Positions 10,072 to 19,658 of a DNA stretch of 64,000 nucleotides are shown here, in pieces. This DNA is from Cupriavidus sp. (GTDB lineage: Bacteria > Pseudomonadota > Gammaproteobacteria > Burkholderiales > Burkholderiaceae), in the NCBI GenBank assembly GCA_031180665.1, contig JAPSLP010000007.1, forward strand, positions 124,001 through 188,000. Direction: 5' to 3'. Below the pieces are notes generated by a model that saw nothing but the letters and a program-made list of their open reading frames with translations, was not told the origin of the DNA and did not search any database. How positions within the stretch are numbered: position 1 is the first letter of the stretch; the number at the start of each line of letters is the position of its first letter. Position numbers and translations under genes: made by a program.

Positions 10072-11304
10072 TCAACGCTGTGAGACGACGGCACCGGCCG
10101 CGCTGGCCGCGTCCACTGTGTTGGCTGCATTGGCTGCGCTCGCCGGCACTGCCGCCGCAAACGGCAGCGGTCGCACCTTCATGCCAGGCCGCACGAATTG
10201 CAGCCCGTCGACGATCAGCCGCTCGCCCGGTTGCAGCCCGCCGCTAACGAGCCAGTTCTCGCCGATCACGCGTTCGGCCTCGATCCGGCGCAGCTCGACC
10301 TCGTCGTTCTGATTGACCAGCAGCGCGGTGGCCTGCCCCTTCGCGTCCCGCGTGATGCCGCGCTGCGGCGCCAGCATGGCGGCGGGCCGCACGCCCTGCT
10401 GCATCCTCGCCCGCACGAACATGCCGGGCAGCAGCTCGTGGCGCGGATTGGGAAACACCGCGCGCAAGGTCACCGAGCCGGTGCCGGTGTCCACGCCCAC
10501 CTCGGTGAACTCGAGCCGGCCGGGCTCGGCATACTCGCTGCCGTCCTCGAGGATCAATCGCACGCGCGCGGCGTTCTCCCCCGCCGCTTCCAGGCGACCG
10601 GCCGCCAGATCGCGCCGCAGCCCGAGCAGCGCGGACGACGGCTGGGTGACATCGACATAGATCGGATCGAGCTGCTGCACGGTGGCAAGCGCGTTGGCCT
10701 GCCCGTTGGTCGCCAGCGCGCCCTCGCTGGCGAAGGAGCGGCCGATGCGCCCGGAGATCGGGGCGAGCACCCGGGTGTAGCGCAGGTCGATCGCGGCCCG
10801 GTCCACCGCCGCCTGCGCCGACAGCCAGGCCGCTCGCGCCTGCTCGTATTCCTGCTGGCTCACCGCCCGATCGCGCGCCAGCCGCTCGTAGCGCTGGGCG
10901 GTCTGCCGGGCCGACTCCAGCGTCGCGGCCGCGCTGGCGTGCGCGGCCCGGTAGATGGACGGATCGATCTGGTACAGCTGCTGGCCCTGCCGGACCTCGC
11001 TGCCCTCCTTGAAGAGCCGCTTCAGGATGATGCCGTCGACCTGCGGCCGAACCTCGGCGACGCGGTAGGCCACGGTACGGCCCGGCAACTCCGTGCTGAG
11101 GGCCACCGGCTGGTGCCGCAGCGTGACATAGGCGACCTCGGGGGTCCGGGCTGCGGCCGGGGCCTCCTCCCTGCCGCAGCCGGCAACGGTCATTGCCGCC
11201 AGCAACAGCGGCAGCAGGGGCGCGGCGGCGCGCAGCCTCGAAGGAGGAGACGAAGCCGGTGAAGAAGGCGAACGGGATGCGGCAAAGGCGGAGTGGGCGG
11301 GCAT
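10072..11304 (-). CDS. RND periplasmic adaptor lipoprotein, AcrA/MexA type
   Basis: This 410-residue membrane-fusion protein links the RND pump to an outer-membrane channel. The N-terminus has a hydrophobic stretch ending in the lipobox-like VAGC at residues 40-43, so it is probably a lipoprotein anchored in the inner membrane. The barrel/lipoyl halves [29 protein letters not shown] and [19 protein letters not shown] motif (here [12 protein letters not shown]) flank an alpha-helical hairpin at about residues 105-165. The C-terminus is Ala-rich with a repeated Ala-Ala-Asn/Ser pattern. It is the first gene of the two-gene pump operon. The 128-base upstream gap showed no clear -35/-10 pair. Confidence 0.93.
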   Translation of the reverse strand: MPAHSAFAASRSPSSPASSPPSRLRAAAPLLPLLLAAMTVAGCGREEAPAAARTPEVAYVTLRHQPVALSTELPGRTVAYRVAEVRPQVDGIILKRLFKEGSEVRQGQQLYQIDPSIYRAAHASAAATLESARQTAQRYERLARDRAVSQQEYEQARAAWLSAQAAVDRAAIDLRYTRVLAPISGRIGRSFASEGALATNGQANALATVQQLDPIYVDVTQPSSALLGLRRDLAAGRLEAAGENAARVRLILEDGSEYAEPGRLEFTEVGVDTGTGSVTLRAVFPNPRHELLPGMFVRARMQQGVRPAAMLAPQRGITRDAKGQATALLVNQNDEVELRRIEAERVIGENWLVSGGLQPGERLIVDGLQFVRPGMKVRPLPFAAAVPASAANAANTVDAASAAGAVVSQR

Positions 11305-11432
11305 GGCGGCAATCGGAGAACATCGGGCGGCACCGATGCTATCCGTCCCTGCCGGTCACGCCGCTGGCGCCAGGCTGACGGTTTTGTCATGTATCGGGTC
11401 CGGCGCGGCGCCACCCGTGCTGCGTTCGCCCG

Positions 11433-13088
11433 CTAGGCCTCCCGCCTCAGATATCGCGGCACGAAGCGGCGGATCGTGCCATCCGGGAAGCGCACATCGA
11501 CGCGTTCGCGCGTCGTCGCCACCACGGTGCCGACGCCGTGGCGGCGGGCGCGGACCTTGTCGCCTTCGGCGAAACGCGGCGCGCCCGCACCGGCCTTCGA
11601 TTGGGGCAGCGGCTCGACCGGATGGCGCGCGGCCTCGGCGGCCCGCACACAGCTGTCGCAGGTGCCGCAGCGCTCGGGGCCACCGTGTTCGCCGTAGTAC
11701 TCCAGCAGCATCGCCCAGCGGCAGCGGCCGCTGCGCGCGTAGTGCAGCATGGCCTCGAGCGTGGCGCGGTCCTTGTCGCTGCGCTCGGCGTACTGCGCCG
11801 CGATGGCCCGCACCGCCTCGGCGTCGTTCTTGTCCGGCTGCCGGCTGTAGCTGCCGTCCTTGTGGCGGCGCGCGATATCGGCCTCGCACAACATCGTCAG
11901 CGCGACCTGCAGCTTGCGCCGCGCCACGTCAGGCAGCTGCTGATGCAGCCAGTCGAGCGACAGTGGCGCGGCGGCAGCGCGGTCGCGCATCGCCGCCACG
12001 ATCTGTTCGAGCGTATCGGCGCTGGGATAGCGGTTGGCCAGGAAGAACTGCTGGACCCGCTTGTCGCGTTCGTCGTGCAGCAGTGTGCAGCGTGCCGGCT
12101 CGCCATCGCGGCCGGCACGGCCGGTCTCCTGGTAATAGGCATCGAGGCTGCCCGGCAGCTGCGCATGCACGATGAAGCGGACGTCGGGCTTGTCGATCCC
12201 CATGCCGAAGGCGTTGGTGGCGACCATCACGCGGCATTCGCCCGCCATGAAGGCCGCCTGGCTGTCGCGGCGCTGCCCGGCGGTGCAGCGGCCGTGGTAG
12301 AGGGCCACGTCCTGCCCGGCCTCCTTGAGCCCCGCATGCAGGCGCTCGGCCTCGCGCACCGTCGCCGTGTAGACGATGCCCGCGCCTTGCTCGCGCGCGA
12401 CCAGGCTGCGCACCTGCGCCAGCCGCTCGTCGTCGCCGGCGACATGCTGGACTGCATAGATCAGATTGGGCCGGTACAGGCCGGCCTTGACCACGCACAG
12501 CGACCGCAGGTCGAGCTGCGCGGCGATGTCGTGAATCAGTGCGTCGGTGGCGGTCGCGGTCAGCGCGAGCACCGGCGGGCGTCCGAGCGCACGCACCGCA
12601 TCGGGAATGCCGAGGTAGGCGGGACGGAAATCATGGCCCCACTGCGAGATGCAGTGCGCTTCGTCGACCACCAGCAAGGCGACGCGATTGCGCTGGATCG
12701 ACGCGATGACTTCCGGGTCTTGCAGCTGCTCCGGCGTGGTCAGCACGATCCGCTCGTCGCGGCGCGCCAGGCTGTCCAGCGCGGCATCGGCCGCGGCGTC
12801 GCCGACCGCGCTGTTGACCACCGCCGGGTCCAGCTCCAGCCCTTCCAATTTCTCGGCCTGGTCCTGCATCAGCGCAATCAGCGGCGATACCACCACCGTC
12901 AGGCCCTCCAGGCACATCGCCGGCACCTGGTAGCACAGCGACTTGCCGCTGCCGGTGGGCATCACCGCCAGCGTGTCGTGGCCCTTGAGCACGCTGTCGA
13001 TGACTTCGGCCTGGCCGGGGCGCAGCCGCTGGATGTCGAAGCGTTCGCGCAGCAGGCGCTGGATGGAATCGGGCAGCGTGGTCGTCAT
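11433..13088 (-). CDS. RecQ-family ATP-dependent DNA helicase
   Basis: This 551-residue superfamily 2 helicase shows Walker A MPTGSGKSLCYQ (residues 43-54), DEAH box VVDEAHCISQWGHDF (about 145-160), LTATATD motif III, and helicase C motifs GMGIDKPDVRFIVH and QETGRAGRDG. A zinc-binding RecQ-C segment (CRWAMLLEYYGEHGGPERCGTCDSC) follows. Instead of an HRDC domain, the C-terminus has a small SH3/Tudor-like fold, GDKVRARRHGVGTVV, resembling the tail of UvrD-type helicases. It likely unwinds DNA during repair or recombination. The ATG at 13088 was chosen over a frame extending 11 codons upstream that lacks family similarity. Confidence 0.92.
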   Translation of the reverse strand: MTTTLPDSIQRLLRERFDIQRLRPGQAEVIDSVLKGHDTLAVMPTGSGKSLCYQVPAMCLEGLTVVVSPLIALMQDQAEKLEGLELDPAVVNSAVGDAAADAALDSLARRDERIVLTTPEQLQDPEVIASIQRNRVALLVVDEAHCISQWGHDFRPAYLGIPDAVRALGRPPVLALTATATDALIHDIAAQLDLRSLCVVKAGLYRPNLIYAVQHVAGDDERLAQVRSLVAREQGAGIVYTATVREAERLHAGLKEAGQDVALYHGRCTAGQRRDSQAAFMAGECRVMVATNAFGMGIDKPDVRFIVHAQLPGSLDAYYQETGRAGRDGEPARCTLLHDERDKRVQQFFLANRYPSADTLEQIVAAMRDRAAAAPLSLDWLHQQLPDVARRKLQVALTMLCEADIARRHKDGSYSRQPDKNDAEAVRAIAAQYAERSDKDRATLEAMLHYARSGRCRWAMLLEYYGEHGGPERCGTCDSCVRAAEAARHPVEPLPQSKAGAGAPRFAEGDKVRARRHGVGTVVATTRERVDVRFPDGTIRRFVPRYLRREA

Positions 13089-13176
13089 GTCCGAGCGGCG
13101 GCTGCAAATTCCGTGCCGCAAGCGCCTGCCGCGTCAGTTCCACGATGCGGCCGCCGCGGTCCGTCTTTGAGAAAAA

Positions 13177-13206
13177 TTGACACCCCCGGAAGGACGGACT
13201 TACGCT
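13177..13206 (+). promoter_or_regulatory. Candidate sigma-70 promoter for the MFS gene
   Basis: A perfect -35 TTGACA (13177-13182) is followed after 18 bases by TACGCT (13201-13206), a partial -10 match. It would give a leader of about 110 bases before the GTG at 13325. This is inference from motif match only. Confidence 0.4.
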
Positions 13207-13324
13207 CGGTCGTCCCTGGACATGCCTCGCACGCCGCCCCTCGCGCCGCCGCGCCGCAAGCCCTTCCGGGCCCGCAGTTCGCAAATACCCATAACGAAAA
13301 AAACTCTCCGAGACAGTCCCCGCC

Positions 13325-14572
13325 GTGTCCTCCTCCCGCCCGAATCCCTCGCTGCTCAGCGAGCTGCGCCCCGCCCTGCCGATCCTGATCGGCGCTTCCG
13401 TGATGCTGAGCCTGGCCATGGGCCTGCGCCAAAGCCTGGGCATCTTCATGCCGCCGCTGACGCGCGACATCGGCATCTCGGTATCGGACTTCACCGTCGC
13501 AATCGCGGTGCAGAACCTCGCGTGGGGCCTGCTGCAGCCGATCGCCGGCGCGTGGGCGGTGCGGGTGGGCTTTCGCCCGCTGATGATGAGCGGCGCCGCG
13601 CTGTACGTGCTGGGGCTCGCGCTGCTGGCAGGGGCGCAAGGAATGATCGGCGTCACGCTGGGCGCCGGCGTCGCGATCGGTGCCTCGATGGCCTGCACCG
13701 GCAGCGCGATCGCGATGGCGGTCGCCGCCCGTCCGATCTCGGCGACGCTGCGCAGCACGGTGCTCGGCATCGTGTCGGCCGCGGGGTCGCTGGGCGCGTT
13801 GATCGCCGCACCGATCGGCCAGGTCGTCGCGCAGGGCTACGGCTGGCGCGTCGGCATGGTGGCCTTCGTCGTGCTGGCGCTGGCCATGCTGCCCGCCGCG
13901 TGGTTCGCCGGGCGGGTCGACCGCTTGCCCGCGCCGGTGTCGACGACCGGAATCGAGCAGAACGCCCGCCAGGCGCTGGGCACGGCGCTGCGCCATGCGC
14001 CCTTCCTGGTGATGGCGCTGGCGTATTTCGTCTGCGGCATGCAGCTGGTCTTCCTGACCACGCACCTGCCGTCGTACCTCGATGTCTGCGGCATGGATGC
14101 GATGCTCAGCGCGCAGGCGCTCGGCGTGATCGGCGGCTTCAATGTGCTGGGCAGCCTGTTCTTCGGCTGGGCCGGCGGGCGCGTCAACAAGCTGCTGCTG
14201 CTCGGCGGCATCTACACGGTGCGCTCGCTGGCGCTGACCTGGTACTTCTCTTCGGCACCGACGCCGGAGAGCACGCTGGTGTTCGCCGCGGTGATGGGCT
14301 TCCTGTGGCTGGGCGTGGCGCCGCTGGTGGCGGGCTGGATCGCGGAAACCTTCGGCCTGCGCTGGCAGGCAATGCTGGGCGGCGTGGCGTTCTTCAGCCA
14401 CCAGATCGGCAGCTTCGTCGGCGCCTTCGGCGGCGGACTGCTGTTCGATGCGCTCGGCTCGTACACGCTCGCATGGCAGGTCGGCGTATCGCTGGGCCTG
14501 GCCGCCGGCCTCGCGCAGATCGCCTTCGCCGTGGCCACGCGGCCGCGGCCGCCGCAGGTGGCGACGGCCTAG
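13325..14572 (+). CDS. MFS transporter
   Basis: This 415-residue protein has twelve predicted hydrophobic helices. The inter-helix loop after TM2 reads WAVRVGFRPLM. It resembles the oxalate/formate and monocarboxylate-type major facilitators (MGLRQSLGIFMPPLTRDIGISVSDFTVA near the N-terminus is the usual start of the group; motif described by its ends). The start is GTG at 13325, and no in-frame ATG occurs before the first membrane helix. The neighbours do not reveal the substrate: it is divergent from recQ and convergent with the FAD oxidase. A candidate promoter lies at 13177-13206. Confidence 0.85.
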   Translation: MSSSRPNPSLLSELRPALPILIGASVMLSLAMGLRQSLGIFMPPLTRDIGISVSDFTVAIAVQNLAWGLLQPIAGAWAVRVGFRPLMMSGAALYVLGLALLAGAQGMIGVTLGAGVAIGASMACTGSAIAMAVAARPISATLRSTVLGIVSAAGSLGALIAAPIGQVVAQGYGWRVGMVAFVVLALAMLPAAWFAGRVDRLPAPVSTTGIEQNARQALGTALRHAPFLVMALAYFVCGMQLVFLTTHLPSYLDVCGMDAMLSAQALGVIGGFNVLGSLFFGWAGGRVNKLLLLGGIYTVRSLALTWYFSSAPTPESTLVFAAVMGFLWLGVAPLVAGWIAETFGLRWQAMLGGVAFFSHQIGSFVGAFGGGLLFDALGSYTLAWQVGVSLGLAAGLAQIAFAVATRPRPPQVATA

Positions 14573-14614
14573 GCCGCGCCACCGGGCGGCATTGCGGCTG
14601 CGCGCGCGACGGCC

Positions 14615-16003
14615 TTATTGCGCCGGACGGATGTTCTGATTGCCGCGGAACAGATTGTCCGGATCGTATTCGCGCTTGATCTGCGCCAGCCGCGCATAGT
14701 TGGCGCCATAGGCCGCATCGACCCGCGTGGTCTCGTCCTGCGTGAGGAAGTTCACGTAGACGCTGCCCAGTGCGAACGGCGTCAGCGCGTCGAACAGGCC
14801 GCGCGTCCACTGGATGCAGCGCTCGTCGTCGGCGGCCTGCTGCCAGCGGCCATGGATGTTCATCACGAAGTTGGCATCGCGATGCGCATAGGCGGTGGCG
14901 TCCACCGGCACCCGGCCGACATGGCCGCCCAGTGCGCCGATGAAGATCTCGCATTCCGGCGACGGCAACGTCGCGAGTCCGTCGTTCAGCACCGCCAGCA
15001 TGCCGTCGTCGAGGCGCGCGAAGTTGTGCGACTTCCAGTAGTTGCGTGCCCCAGGCGTCAGCAGCGGATCGAAGGCCTTCTGCCACGCGGTATAGGGCAT
15101 TGCCCCCAGATGCTCGCCATAGGGCTGGCCGAATTCACGCAGCGGCGCGACCGCGTCCGCACCATCGGCCGAGGGGCCGATATAGCAGCTGGCCAGCACC
15201 ATCACCGGTTTGCCGTGCACCTCGGGAGGCAGGAAGGGCAGCGGCGGCGCCAGCCTGAACACCGCCCACACCGTGAGCTCGTCCGGCGCGGCCTCGATGA
15301 AGTCGCGATAGCGCGGAAATACCTGGGCCGCCTGTTCGAACGGGTAGACCACCAGGCCACCGTAGATTTCGGGGCCGACCGGATGCACCTCGAACTCGAA
15401 CTGCGTGACCACGCCGAAATTGCCGCCGCCGCCGCGGATGGCCCAGAACAGATCCGGATCGTTGTCGGCATCGACACGGCGAAAGCGGCCGTCCGCCGTG
15501 ACGATGTGCGCCCCCAGCAGGTTGTCCACCGTGGTGCCGTACTTGCGGCTGATCCAGCCGAAGCCGCCGCCCAGCGTCAGCCCGGCGACGCCGGTGGTCG
15601 AGTTGATGCCCAATGGCGTCGCCAGCCCGAAGGCCTGCGCCTCGTGATCGAAGTCGGCGAGGGTCGCGCCCGGATCCACCCAGGCCACCCTCGCCTGCGG
15701 ATCGACCACCACGGATCGCATGGTCGACATATCGAGCACCAGCCCTTCGTCGCAGACCGCCGTGCCGGCGATATTGTGGCCACCGCCTCGCACCGCGGCG
15801 CGCATGCCGTTCTGCCTGGCAAAGCGGATCGCGCTGATGACGTCGGCGGCCCCGGCGCAGCGGGCGATCGCGCCCGGCCGGCAATCCACCGTGGCATTCC
15901 ACACCTTTCTCGCTTCTTCATAGCCGGGATCGTCGGCCTGCAACACCGCTCCGCGCATACCCGACTTCCATTGGTCGATGGTTTCCCTGGTCACACTGGT
16001 CAT
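14615..16003 (-). CDS. Covalent-FAD oxidoreductase, BBE (berberine bridge enzyme-like) family
   Basis: This 462-residue protein has the PCMH FAD-binding domain, with VRGGGHNIAGTAV placing the FAD-linking His at residue 76, and the C-terminal BBE segment YDPDNLFRGNQNI. The second covalent attachment Cys of bicovalent members is absent: the region reads NSTTGVAGLTLGGGFGW. It should therefore be a monocovalent flavoprotein, probably oxidising a sugar, alcohol or aromatic side chain. I chose the ATG at 16003 because GAGG lies about 10 bases upstream and the frame beyond it is not conserved in character. No signal peptide is seen. Confidence 0.88.
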   Translation of the reverse strand: MTSVTRETIDQWKSGMRGAVLQADDPGYEEARKVWNATVDCRPGAIARCAGAADVISAIRFARQNGMRAAVRGGGHNIAGTAVCDEGLVLDMSTMRSVVVDPQARVAWVDPGATLADFDHEAQAFGLATPLGINSTTGVAGLTLGGGFGWISRKYGTTVDNLLGAHIVTADGRFRRVDADNDPDLFWAIRGGGGNFGVVTQFEFEVHPVGPEIYGGLVVYPFEQAAQVFPRYRDFIEAAPDELTVWAVFRLAPPLPFLPPEVHGKPVMVLASCYIGPSADGADAVAPLREFGQPYGEHLGAMPYTAWQKAFDPLLTPGARNYWKSHNFARLDDGMLAVLNDGLATLPSPECEIFIGALGGHVGRVPVDATAYAHRDANFVMNIHGRWQQAADDERCIQWTRGLFDALTPFALGSVYVNFLTQDETTRVDAAYGANYARLAQIKREYDPDNLFRGNQNIRPAQ

Positions 16004-16532
16004 GTCGCACCTCGTCTTGCTTTTGACGCAGCGTCCTCGACAGGCTGTCCGGCCTGGGGCCGCGCGATGGCGGGGGTGATGGCCATCACGGGGTGTGCGT
16101 GCCCGGATCGATCGGGTCTGGGACCTGGGAGGATGAGGGTAGGAGGCGGGATCGGCGGAGGGCGCTGGTGCGGAACATTTAAGGCGGGGGGCTGGCAAAT
16201 GTAAAGCCGGGCCGTTCGGCCGCCATTCAGCTCGCATTCTCGCCGGGACCGGTGAAGGTAAGTGGAATTTGCCGGTGTGGATATCGTGCGGGATAATCGC
16301 GACGTCGAAAAAGACAGTGGCGGTATCGGTTAGTCCGCCCGCCCCAATCAGGGGTTCTGTCGGCACTTGCCGACCCGCGACCTTCGCCCGCGGTTCCAGT
16401 GGGCAGGGTTGCGTGCGTCTACGTCGACACACCGACTTCCTGTCCATGCCCGGTCTCGGCGCGAAGCCATTTGGTTCGACGCTGCGCGGCTGCCCCATCG
16501 GCATGCCGTGCAGCCTTTTCAGCGAGGCCATC
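16004..16532. other. 529-base intergenic region with one candidate promoter
   Basis: No convincing gene is present between the divergent FAD oxidase and VOC genes. The only motif I can support is TTGCCG (16269-16274), 17 bases, GATAAT (16292-16297), a good -35/-10 pair pointing at the VOC gene. It would leave a leader of about 230 bases with no recognised structured element. Confidence 0.5.
16269..16297 (+). promoter_or_regulatory. Candidate sigma-70 promoter for the VOC gene
   Basis: TTGCCG-N17-GATAAT has optimal spacing and matches four of six consensus bases at -35 and five of six at -10. It is the best match in this gap. Confidence 0.45.
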
Positions 16533-16955
16533 ATGAAACAATGCATCTCCGTCGTTACCCTTCCCGTCGCCGATCTCGATCGTGCCAAGGCCTTCTATTG
16601 CGGGGGGCTGGGCTGGTCGCCGGTATTCGACAACGGCGACATCGCGTTCTTCCAGTTCAACGGCTTCATCGTCGGGCTGTGGAACAAGGCCTCCTTCGAA
16701 GCCGAAATCCATGGCCCTTCGAGCCCCGGCGCGCGCGGCTCGGCGCTGGGCCATAACGTCGAATCTCCCGAGGCAGTGGACCGCCTGATGGCACAGGCCG
16801 TGGCAAGCGGCGCCGAACTGGTATCGCCGGCGCGCGCCTTGCCGTGGGGCGGCTATTCGGGCTATTTCGCCGATCCCGACGGACACCTGTGGGAGGTCGC
16901 CCATAACCCGGCCTGGCCGATCTCGCCCGAGGGCTACGTCACCTTCGCGACCTGA
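16533..16955 (+). CDS. VOC family protein (glyoxalase/bleomycin-resistance fold)
   Basis: This 140-residue protein is built of the two beta-alpha-beta-beta-beta units of the vicinal oxygen chelate fold. The N-terminal unit starts KQCISVVTLPVADLDRAKAFYCGGLGW. The C-terminal one ends GYSGYFADPDGHLWEVAHNP, where DPDGHLWE holds the usual metal-ligand Glu. It lacks the His normally seen in the first strand (ISVVTLPV), so metal binding may differ from dioxygenase members. The ATG at 16533 was chosen by the family start. It may be a lyase, isomerase or binding protein. The substrate is unknown. Confidence 0.8.
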   Translation: MKQCISVVTLPVADLDRAKAFYCGGLGWSPVFDNGDIAFFQFNGFIVGLWNKASFEAEIHGPSSPGARGSALGHNVESPEAVDRLMAQAVASGAELVSPARALPWGGYSGYFADPDGHLWEVAHNPAWPISPEGYVTFAT

Positions 16956-17089
16956 GCGCTGCCGCGCGCGGCGTCGCTGTCGGAATCGGCTGACAGCCGA
17001 TGCGGCCCGACGCCGGTGTCCTGCTGCAGCCGACCCGGCCTATGCTGGCGGCATTTGCCCAGCATGGGCCACACGCAACGGGAGAGGCG

Positions 17090-17374
17090 ATGGACTGGAT
17101 CGACATGCTGCAATGGCCGGCGATGGCCATCACCGTCGCGGCCACCTGGCTGATCGGTTCGCGTGTCGCCACGCGCCGCAAGGTCGGCTTCTGGATCTTC
17201 CTGCTCAGCAATGCGCTGTGGGTCGTCTGGGGCCTGCACACCAGCGCCCATGCGCTGGTGGTGCTGCAATTCGCGCTGGCCGCGCTGAATCTGCGCGGCA
17301 TGCGCAAGGCGCAGCAGATCGAGCAGAACGCGGGCGCGCCAGGCGGTCCGGCAGGCAGCGCCGAGGCGCGGTAG
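17090..17374 (+). CDS. Small inner-membrane protein
   Basis: This 94-residue product has three hydrophobic segments (about residues 6-22, 31-45 and 50-65) separated by short basic loops, RVATRRKVGFW and LRGMRKAQQ. It ends in a Gly/Ala/Pro-rich tail. GGAGAGG lies directly before the ATG at 17090 and fixes the start. I do not recognise the family with confidence. It lies alone between the VOC gene and the convergent chemoreceptor gene. Confidence 0.6.
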   Translation: MDWIDMLQWPAMAITVAATWLIGSRVATRRKVGFWIFLLSNALWVVWGLHTSAHALVVLQFALAALNLRGMRKAQQIEQNAGAPGGPAGSAEAR

Positions 17375-17443
17375 GGCAACCCCAACGCGCGGCAGGACGG
17401 CCCAGGCCCACCGGATCGTTCGGCCCGCCGACGATGCTCGTCG

Positions 17444-19420
17444 TCATACCGGCAGCCGCGCCGGCTCCGGCTCCGGCTCCGGCTCCAAGCGGAAACGCGA
17501 CATCGCCCGCTCCATCCGCATCGCCTGGTCGCGCAGCAACGCTGCCGCAGCGGCAACCTCCTCGACCAGCGCCGCATTCTGCTGCGTGACCTGATCCATC
17601 TGCGCGACGGCGTGCCCGACCTGGGCGATGCCACTGCTCTGCTCGCGCGAAGCCTGGCTGATTTCGTCGGCCATCGCGTCTACCCGCCCCACCGCCGCCA
17701 CCATGCCGGCCATCGTTTCCCCGGCGGCATTGGCCTGGGCAAAGCCGCTTTCAATACGCTGCGCCGACTGTGAGATCAACGCACCGATTTCCTTGGCCGA
17801 GCTGGCGGCGCGCTGGGCGAGGCTGCGCACTTCGGCGGCGACCACAGCAAACCCCTTCCCGTGTTCGCCGGCGCGCGCGGCTTCGACCGCGGCATTGAGT
17901 GCAAGGATATTGGTCTGGAATGCGATGCCGTCGATCACGCCGATGATGTCGACCACGCGTTTCGAATCGGCCTGGATGCCTGCCATGGTCTCGCGTACCC
18001 GCGCCACCGCCTCGCCGCCCTGGCTGGCCAGGCCGGAAGCCTCGCCCGCCAGCGTGCTTGCGGCGGCGGCGTTGTCGGCGTTCTGCTGCACGATCGCGGT
18101 CATCTGTTCCATGCTCGCCGCGGTCTGCTCCAATGCCGAGGCTTGCTGCTCGGTGCGCTGCGACAGATCCTGATTGCCTTGGGCGATCTGTCCGGCGGCG
18201 ACCAGCACGCTCTCGGCGCCAGCCTTGGTATCGCGAATCAGTGCACGCCAGCTGTCGACCAGCGCCTTCAGATGCCGCTGAATCTCGCTCAACTCATCCT
18301 TGCCGCGCACCGTCAGCACGATGCCGAGGTCGCCCGCGCTGACGCGGCCCACCGCTTCCGCGACCTGCCGTACGTCCTCGCGCACGCCCCGGCTGAAGCC
18401 GGCGAACAGATAGAAGGCCGTCCCGACCGTTGCGATCGCCAGCAGCGCGAGCGCCATCAGTTGCACACGCTCGGCGTGGATGCGCGCCTCCAGCATGCGG
18501 CGCGCGATCTCTGCAAACGTCTTGTTCGCCGACGAGACGCCATCGATCGCGGCCGTCGCTTCGTCGAAGTAAGACTTCGCTTCGATGCGGATGCCGTTCG
18601 GGCCGAGCAGCCGATCCCGCATCGTCGCATGGAAGGCGTCCATGGCGGCCAGCCGCGCCAGTGCCTGCTCCGCGCTGGCGCGATGCGCCGGAGCGGCGCG
18701 CAGCACCCGGGCGATATCGCGCCTTACCGTTTCCAGCCCTTCGCGGATCTGTTCGGACAACGCGGCCAGCTCGGCCTGTTGCGCGGCATCGGAGAAACCG
18801 CCCTGGCTGATCACCGCTGTCCCGCGGCCGCGGCTGATCGCGACGAGCTCGGCCAACCGGGGCATCGGCGACACCATCAGATTGATCAGATAGTAGGAAC
18901 CGCTGTCCGGGTCCAGCGCCAGCGTGCTCAGGTCGGCGACGTCGGCAATATAGAAACGAATCGCCTTGACCAGGTCGCTGTGCAGCGCGAACAGCGGGCC
19001 GGCGGTATGGTTCAGTCCGATCTCCCGCAATCGCTGCCACGATTGCACCAGACGCGCGGTCTCGGCGACGATGCCCGCGTTGCCGCTCGCCGCCGCGGTC
19101 GCAGTCAAGGCGGCGGCGCGGTCCACGGCCTTCGCATCGGCGCCCTGATAGATCGGCATGAAGGCGGTGTTGCCCGCCAGCACCGAGGCGGACGCGCCGC
19201 GGCGCACCTGCACCTCGCGCATCAGCTCCAGCGCGCGGTCCACCACCGCGAGCCCTGCCAGTTCGTCCTGACTGCTGCGCAACGCATGCAGCTTGGTATC
19301 GAAGACGACGTAGAGCGCGCCGGCCAGCGGCACGATGAACAGCATGGCAAGCAGCAGCAGCTTGCGGGTAATCGTCAGTTTCGCCATCAGGCGGACAGCG
19401 GGGGTCAGCAAGGTCACCAC
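17444..19420 (-). CDS. Methyl-accepting chemotaxis protein
   Basis: This is a 658-residue transmembrane chemoreceptor. It has an N-terminal membrane helix ([20 protein letters not shown]), a helical periplasmic sensor of about 270 residues containing [15 protein letters not shown], a second membrane helix ([21 protein letters not shown]), a HAMP linker, and a signalling hairpin with the CheA/CheW contact region [26 protein letters not shown] chose the GTG at 19420 because AAGGGA lies five bases upstream and the resulting LLTPAVRLM opening is usual for Burkholderiales receptors. The ATG at 19387 has no ribosome site. The C-terminus ends in an EPEPEPEP repeat and lacks the CheR/CheB-binding pentapeptide. 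The ligand is unknown. Confidence 0.93.
   Translation of the reverse strand: MVTLLTPAVRLMAKLTITRKLLLLAMLFIVPLAGALYVVFDTKLHALRSSQDELAGLAVVDRALELMREVQVRRGASASVLAGNTAFMPIYQGADAKAVDRAAALTATAAASGNAGIVAETARLVQSWQRLREIGLNHTAGPLFALHSDLVKAIRFYIADVADLSTLALDPDSGSYYLINLMVSPMPRLAELVAISRGRGTAVISQGGFSDAAQQAELAALSEQIREGLETVRRDIARVLRAAPAHRASAEQALARLAAMDAFHATMRDRLLGPNGIRIEAKSYFDEATAAIDGVSSANKTFAEIARRMLEARIHAERVQLMALALLAIATVGTAFYLFAGFSRGVREDVRQVAEAVGRVSAGDLGIVLTVRGKDELSEIQRHLKALVDSWRALIRDTKAGAESVLVAAGQIAQGNQDLSQRTEQQASALEQTAASMEQMTAIVQQNADNAAAASTLAGEASGLASQGGEAVARVRETMAGIQADSKRVVDIIGVIDGIAFQTNILALNAAVEAARAGEHGKGFAVVAAEVRSLAQRAASSAKEIGALISQSAQRIESGFAQANAAGETMAGMVAAVGRVDAMADEISQASREQSSGIAQVGHAVAQMDQVTQQNAALVEEVAAAAALLRDQAMRMERAMSRFRLEPEPEPEPARLPV
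17463..17486 (-). repeat. 6-bp tandem repeat encoding (Glu-Pro)4
   Basis: Four copies of GGCTCC on the + strand encode the EPEPEPEP tail of the chemoreceptor. The unit preserves frame on expansion or contraction. Confidence 0.85.
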
Positions 19421-19658
19421 GTCGATCCCTTCGATAGAACGGTAGAAGCGCAAAACCGTTGTATCGGCAAGCGATGCGACGAATAAAGGCAAATTTTCCC
19501 CTTTATTCCGGCTTGCACCGCCAGCGTGCTGGTGGCATTCAGACGGTGCACGTCGCATGCGCCATCCAGGCCCATCGAGGTGCATGCCCGGCGCGGTTCC
19601 ACTACACTTGCGGCTCCCTGCACCGGGCCGGTGCACCGCTGCAAGAACAAGAACTTCC

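Noticed and set aside
13089..13324. T-tract on the minus strand near 13297-13303 as a terminator
   Set aside because: No stable stem precedes the T-tract and no gene is transcribed into it from that side.
16269..16532. N-terminal extension of the VOC protein from 16269
   Set aside because: The added 88 codons have no similarity to the fold, and the conserved start is at 16533.
19421..19658. Upstream extension of the chemoreceptor frame to 19915
   Set aside because: It overlaps the divergent rhtA-like gene and has no membrane or sensor features, whereas the GTG at 19420 has a strong ribosome site.
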